Assembly (NCBI GenBank): GCA_012961925.1
Contig: DTYK01000110.1
Span: forward strand, 1-8,656
Length of the DNA stretch: 8,656 nucleotides
From: Candidatus Latescibacterota bacterium
GTDB taxonomy: Bacteria; Latescibacterota; MVCY01; DTYK01
Direction: 5' to 3'
Numbering within the stretch: the first letter of the stretch is position 1; each line of letters begins with the position of its first letter. Positions 5,522 to 8,656 of the stretch are shown here, piece after piece. A program made the position numbers and the translations under genes. The notes under the pieces were generated by a model. The model saw nothing but the letters and a program-made list of their open reading frames with translations. It had not been told where the DNA came from and made no database searches.

Positions 5522-6700
5522 CTATCGGTTAGACGGTCCTTTTTCAAAAATTTCCATTCCCTCCAGTTGCCCCAGTACATGGTCTCTGATCTGCGAGGGT
5601 TTTGGAAGATCACAAACGATCTGGCCCTTTTTCAACAACGGCCTCGAGAGAAGTTCTACATCTCCTCCACACCCACATTTCGTTGGCCTCCAGGCGGCGA
5701 AAAGGACCTTCCTTCTACCACACTTGCAGCATCTGTAAACTTTTTTAGACCCTGATCTCTTTCCTTTTTTGGCAACTGGCTTTCCTTCTATCTCCACAAT
5801 ATCCAGGCTGAAGTTTATGACAGGGGCATTTGAAAGGGCTGTACCCACACCGTAGGCATCGGCCGCAGGATTCAGTTTAGCTATCTCATACTCATCGAGT
5901 CCACCGCTCACCAGGATCTTTACGCCTTTAAATCCCCGAATATCCAGCTCCCATCTCACCTCTTCTAATAGACCGAGGAAATCGCCTCTGCGCGTCTTCG
6001 GCGTGTCAAACCTTATGGCATATAGATCCTTCAATCCCTGGGCCACCTTTATTGCCTCAAATTTCTCATCGCTGAAGGTATCTATGAGGGCGACCCTTTT
6101 GATCTTCTTGTCGATAAACCTGTCGAAGGCCCTGGTAGCCTCCAGTGTATCGCCTACAAGCAAGATCAATGAATGGGGGATCGTACCCGATGGCTCAATA
6201 TCCAGTGTCTCTGCGCTCTTTACCACTGCCACCCCATCGCATCCCCCGATATATGCGCTGCGGTCGATCATCGGTGCTATGGCCGGATGCATCCTGCGTG
6301 CACCGAAACTAAGGATTATCCTTTCGCCTGCCGCAATCCTACATCGGGCTGCCTTGGTGGCAATGCCGGATGCCTGACACAAAAGGCCCAGCAAGGTCGT
6401 CTCATAGACTGCAAAGTCAAGGTACTTGCCCCTTATGGTCACCACTGGCTCTTCTGGGTAGAAAAGCGTACCTTCTGTGAGACCTTCCACATCTACAGGA
6501 ATACCCTTAAAGAGGGCAACCAGTTCATCAATCCCGGCAAGTACTCCAAATCCATATCCCGCTGGCAGACTTGCCACCCTCACTTCAGCCGCTACCTCAG
6601 AGTCTATGCCAAGTCCTTTCAAAACCCGGACTGTCCGATCGAAATATACATCGGTCACCCTGCCCGCTTTGATCTCCTTCTCATCAGCAAGATGAAACAT
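5522..6700 (-). CDS. pncB: Nicotinate phosphoribosyltransferase, archaeal-type with C-terminal zinc ribbon
   Basis: Makes nicotinate mononucleotide from nicotinate and PRPP, the salvage entry to NAD, with ATP hydrolysis. The 392-residue chain starts with FHLADEKEIKAGRVTDVYF, as in the short nicotinate phosphoribosyltransferases of archaea and some bacteria. Conserved sites are SFGARRMHPA (131-140), the segment SGTIPHSL with the catalytic His H176, ALIDTFSDE (204-212), and the phosphate-binding VSGGLDE (264-270) and YGVGTAL (283-289). A C-terminal zinc ribbon is visible: C324-x2-C327 and C342-x-C344, with an extra C325. The structure from Thermoplasma acidophilum (TA1145) has a comparable zinc-binding end. 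AGAAGGGAAGGA precedes the ATG. It follows nadB after 95 bp and leads into the PtsN-like gene after 9 bp, consistent with one NAD-supply operon. Confidence 0.93.
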   Translation of the reverse strand: MFHLADEKEIKAGRVTDVYFDRTVRVLKGLGIDSEVAAEVRVASLPAGYGFGVLAGIDELVALFKGIPVDVEGLTEGTLFYPEEPVVTIRGKYLDFAVYETTLLGLLCQASGIATKAARCRIAAGERIILSFGARRMHPAIAPMIDRSAYIGGCDGVAVVKSAETLDIEPSGTIPHSLILLVGDTLEATRAFDRFIDKKIKRVALIDTFSDEKFEAIKVAQGLKDLYAIRFDTPKTRRGDFLGLLEEVRWELDIRGFKGVKILVSGGLDEYEIAKLNPAADAYGVGTALSNAPVINFSLDIVEIEGKPVAKKGKRSGSKKVYRCCKCGRRKVLFAAWRPTKCGCGGDVELLSRPLLKKGQIVCDLPKPSQIRDHVLGQLEGMEIFEKGPSNR

Positions 6701-6795
6701 ATCCTTCCCTTCTATCCATACAGATTACCTGCTATCCTTCCTTTGCACTGAATCGTCTTCTGAAGCGAGGATAGGGGAAATAACCCTGATCTGTG

Positions 6796-8475
6796 TTATT
6801 CAAGGGCTTCGTTTGTGATCACCGTGTCCCGTAGATATTTCCCATCATTCTGTTGCGGATAGTCTGTATTAAAATGCAACCCCCTGCTTTCCTTTCGGGC
6901 AAGTGCGCAATGGATGATGAGCTGAGCCACCGTTGCTATGTTTCTGAGCTCTATCAAGTCAGGGGTTACCTTTGTCCTCTTATAGAATTCCTCGATCTCC
7001 TCAGCTATAAGGCAGATGCGTTTCTGGGCCCGTTTCAATCTGAGGTCGGAACGGACAATACCAACGTAGTCCCACATCAATTGCTGGATTTCCAATCGAT
7101 CGTGGGCCAGCAGCACCCACTCCTCAGCATTGAAGGTATTCTCTTCGTTCCAATCCGGTATCTCGGGGAAGGTGAAGCCTTTATCTCTGACCACCGTTAA
7201 GGAGTCCTGATAGGCCTGGCGGGAGAACACCAGGGCCTCCAGTAAGGAGTTCGATGCAAGACGATTGGCCCCATGAACTCCTGTGCAAGCTACCTCACCT
7301 GTAGCGTACAGGTTGACGATGGTGGTTCTTCCCCAGAGGTCTGTTCTCACCCCTCCGCACATGTAATGAGCGGCTGGTACGACCGGGACGGGGTCGAGGG
7401 TCATATCTATCCCCACACTTTTACACCTTTCGTAGATATGGGGAAACCGCTGCCTCGTCTCCTCAGGATCAAGATGGGTTACGTCGAGCCAGACACAGTC
7501 ATCGCCTCTGGCCTTGAGTTCCCTGTCTATTGCCCTGGCAACGATGTCCCTGGGTGCTAAGTCTCCCATAAGGTGATACTTCTGCATAAAAGCTTGGCCG
7601 TCCTTGGTACGCAGGATGCCTCCATAGCCCCTGACAGCCTCAGAAATCAGGAACGATTTACCATCAGGATGATAGAGAGATGTGGGGTGAAACTGCATAA
7701 ACTCTAAATTGGCTATCTCTGCACCCGCTCGATAAGCCATGGCTATCCCGTCTCCGGTGGCGATCTCTGGATTGGTTGTATGGAGATAGACCTTGCCTGC
7801 ACCACCAGTGGCCAGGAGGGTCACCTTGGCCAGAAACTTATCTACCTCTCCTCTGCGTGTGTTCAACACGTACGCCCCCCAGCATGTGATCTTTCTCTGT
7901 CCGGAAGAGGATTTTGTTGAGTCGTTCATCCGGGATCTCATGCTTGTGGCCATGTTGCCGGCAGGGTGTAAGATTCTAAGATGGTGTTCGGTGATGAGAT
8001 CTATTGCAATATGGTCTTCGTAAATTGTGATGTTCTTCTCCGATTTTACCCTGTCCAGCAGCGCCCTTTCAATCTCCGCTCCAGTTAGATCGGATGCATG
8101 AACTATCCTGCTTTTCGAATGGCCCCCTTCTCTCTCTAAAGCAAGCCTTTCCCCTGCTTCCATCCTCTCCATTGTGAAATTGACCCCCCATTCGAGAAGC
8201 CTATTCACCATCTCCGGCCCCTTTTTCACCACCATCTCAACGGCATCTCTACGGCACAGTCCCCTTCCGGTCCGGAGCGTATCCTCGATGTGAAGGTCAA
8301 AGGAGTCATCAGGGGCAAGGACACAGGCTATCCCACCCTGTGCGTAATTGGTATTGGACTCGGAATCCTGCTTTTTGGTTATTATAGCAACAGTCCCTGC
8401 CTTTGCAGCCTCTAATGCAAAGGATAACCCCGCGATGCCCGAGCCAATCACAAGATAATCGGTACGTATCTCCAT
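6796..8475 (-). CDS. nadB: L-aspartate oxidase
   Basis: Oxidises L-aspartate to iminoaspartate, which quinolinate synthase (NadA) condenses with dihydroxyacetone phosphate on the way to NAD. FAD is bound by GSGIAG (11-16); NTNYAQGGIA (41-50) and LLATGGAG (220-227) complete the flavoprotein core. Active-site residues match the E. coli enzyme with a shift of 19: H263 in MQFHPT (H244), R309 in APRDIVARAI (R290), H370 in AAHYMCGG (H351) and R405 in GANRLASNS (R386). This separates it in favour of NadB from fumarate reductase and succinate dehydrogenase flavoproteins. At 559 residues it is slightly long; a polar insertion at about 165-198 (rich in Ser, Arg, Met) accounts for the difference. No Shine-Dalgarno is visible before the ATG, and a structured repeat lies about 25 nt upstream. 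Neither nadA nor nadC is in the window. Confidence 0.95.
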   Translation of the reverse strand: MEIRTDYLVIGSGIAGLSFALEAAKAGTVAIITKKQDSESNTNYAQGGIACVLAPDDSFDLHIEDTLRTGRGLCRRDAVEMVVKKGPEMVNRLLEWGVNFTMERMEAGERLALEREGGHSKSRIVHASDLTGAEIERALLDRVKSEKNITIYEDHIAIDLITEHHLRILHPAGNMATSMRSRMNDSTKSSSGQRKITCWGAYVLNTRRGEVDKFLAKVTLLATGGAGKVYLHTTNPEIATGDGIAMAYRAGAEIANLEFMQFHPTSLYHPDGKSFLISEAVRGYGGILRTKDGQAFMQKYHLMGDLAPRDIVARAIDRELKARGDDCVWLDVTHLDPEETRQRFPHIYERCKSVGIDMTLDPVPVVPAAHYMCGGVRTDLWGRTTIVNLYATGEVACTGVHGANRLASNSLLEALVFSRQAYQDSLTVVRDKGFTFPEIPDWNEENTFNAEEWVLLAHDRLEIQQLMWDYVGIVRSDLRLKRAQKRICLIAEEIEEFYKRTKVTPDLIELRNIATVAQLIIHCALARKESRGLHFNTDYPQQNDGKYLRDTVITNEALE

Positions 8476-8497
8476 TGTTGTAATAGAAGTTTGACCC

Positions 8498-8553
8498 CAG
8501 GATGAAATGCTGAAGCATTAACTCCTCGGAATTAAGCCCTTAGGCTTTCATCC
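8498..8553. repeat. Cloverleaf-like palindromic repeat, copy 1 (upstream of nadB)
   Basis: GGATGA (8500-8505) pairs with TCATCC (8548-8553), forming an outer stem. Inside it are AATGCT/AGCATT (8506-8511 with 8514-8519) and AAGCC/GGCTT (8534-8538 with 8543-8547, loop CTTA). A third, imperfect symmetry lies between them (TCC at 8523-8525 with GGA at 8528-8530, flanked by AA and TT). The whole forms a multi-branched palindrome in DNA or RNA. A related copy follows at 8585. Such elements are usually dispersed non-coding repeats, but a cis-acting RNA in the nadB leader is also possible. Confidence 0.75.
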
Positions 8554-8584
8554 CCAGGTCTCCAGGCTCGGTGGCCATCTTACT

Positions 8585-8629
8585 CAGGATGAAATGCTAA
8601 AGCATAAACTCCAGGAATTAAGCCTCAGG
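8585..8629. repeat. Palindromic repeat, copy 2 (degenerate at its right end)
   Basis: This 45-base copy aligns with 8498-8544 with few changes: the shared starts CAGGATGAAATGCT and the shared GGAATTAAGCC are identical. It keeps the hairpin ATGCT-AA-AGCAT and the AACTCC/GGAATT symmetry, but the closing arm corresponding to GGCTTTCATCC has decayed to GGATTGATAA. The outer stem therefore cannot form fully. The two copies are in direct orientation, 40 bp apart. Confidence 0.7.
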
Positions 8630-8645
8630 ATTGATAATACTTTCA

Positions 8646-8654
8646 ATTATATCA
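8646..8654 (-). promoter_or_regulatory. Extended -10 promoter element, probably for nadB
   Basis: Read on the minus strand this is TGATATAAT, a perfect -10 TATAAT with the TG of an extended -10. The -35 region would lie beyond the window edge. Transcription would start near 8640, leaving a nadB leader of about 165 nt containing both palindromic repeats. Seen directly; assignment to nadB is by position and direction. Confidence 0.5.
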
Positions 8655-8656
8655 GC

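Noticed and set aside
8309..8518. Small frame on the minus strand with GAGGAG-TTA-ATG in repeat copy 1, overlapping the nadB start
   Set aside because: The start signal is part of the palindromic repeat; copy 2 has the same GGAG-ATG pattern but a stop two codons later. The frame is out of phase with nadB and the protein resembles nothing I recognise.
8498..8640. CRISPR array
   Set aside because: Only two imperfect copies with a 40-bp interval and complex internal symmetry; no regular spacing and no cas genes.

Overview
The window reads as a bacterial chromosome segment. It carries a one-piece tmRNA with a peptide tag, a tRNA whose CCA is not encoded, sigma70-like promoters, and Shine-Dalgarno-type operons. 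The lineage cannot be fixed from the sequence. Three features point away from the well-studied model bacteria: an archaeal-type nicotinate phosphoribosyltransferase with a zinc ribbon, an EtfA carrying an N-terminal 2[4Fe-4S] ferredoxin domain, and a PhaR/phasin-like fusion. An anaerobic or facultative, perhaps uncultured, bacterium that may handle polyhydroxyalkanoate is plausible; that is inference.

Left part (1-2228), all on the + strand: the 3' part of a small retropepsin-like aspartic protease gene, tRNA-Phe(GAA), an MntA/HepT (MNT-HEPN) toxin-antitoxin pair with its own promoter, the tmRNA gene ssrA (tag ADYSYALAA) with its own promoter, and a second small retropepsin-like protease gene. 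The toxin-antitoxin pair is visibly more A/T-rich than its surroundings and sits between two stable-RNA genes, as acquired cassettes often do.

Right part (2286-8475), all on the - strand, read from right to left: nadB (L-aspartate oxidase), pncB (nicotinate phosphoribosyltransferase), a PtsN-like PTS EIIA gene, a PhaR-type regulator fused to a phasin-like segment, then etfB and etfA. pncB and the EIIA gene are 9 bp apart, as are etfB and etfA. The first three genes place de novo and salvage entry points to NAD next to a phosphotransfer regulator. The PhaR-like gene has its own strong promoter overlapping the stop codon of the EIIA gene, and a TGC-N3-GCA palindrome lies in that promoter's spacer, which suggests autoregulation. 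A perfect 14-bp inverted repeat separates the PhaR-like gene from the etf pair.

The far right end (8476-8656) is the nadB leader region. It holds an extended -10 promoter element and two copies of a roughly 46-bp repeat. The better copy can fold as a multi-branched, cloverleaf-like palindrome. This repeat and the probable PhaR operator are the observations most worth following up.
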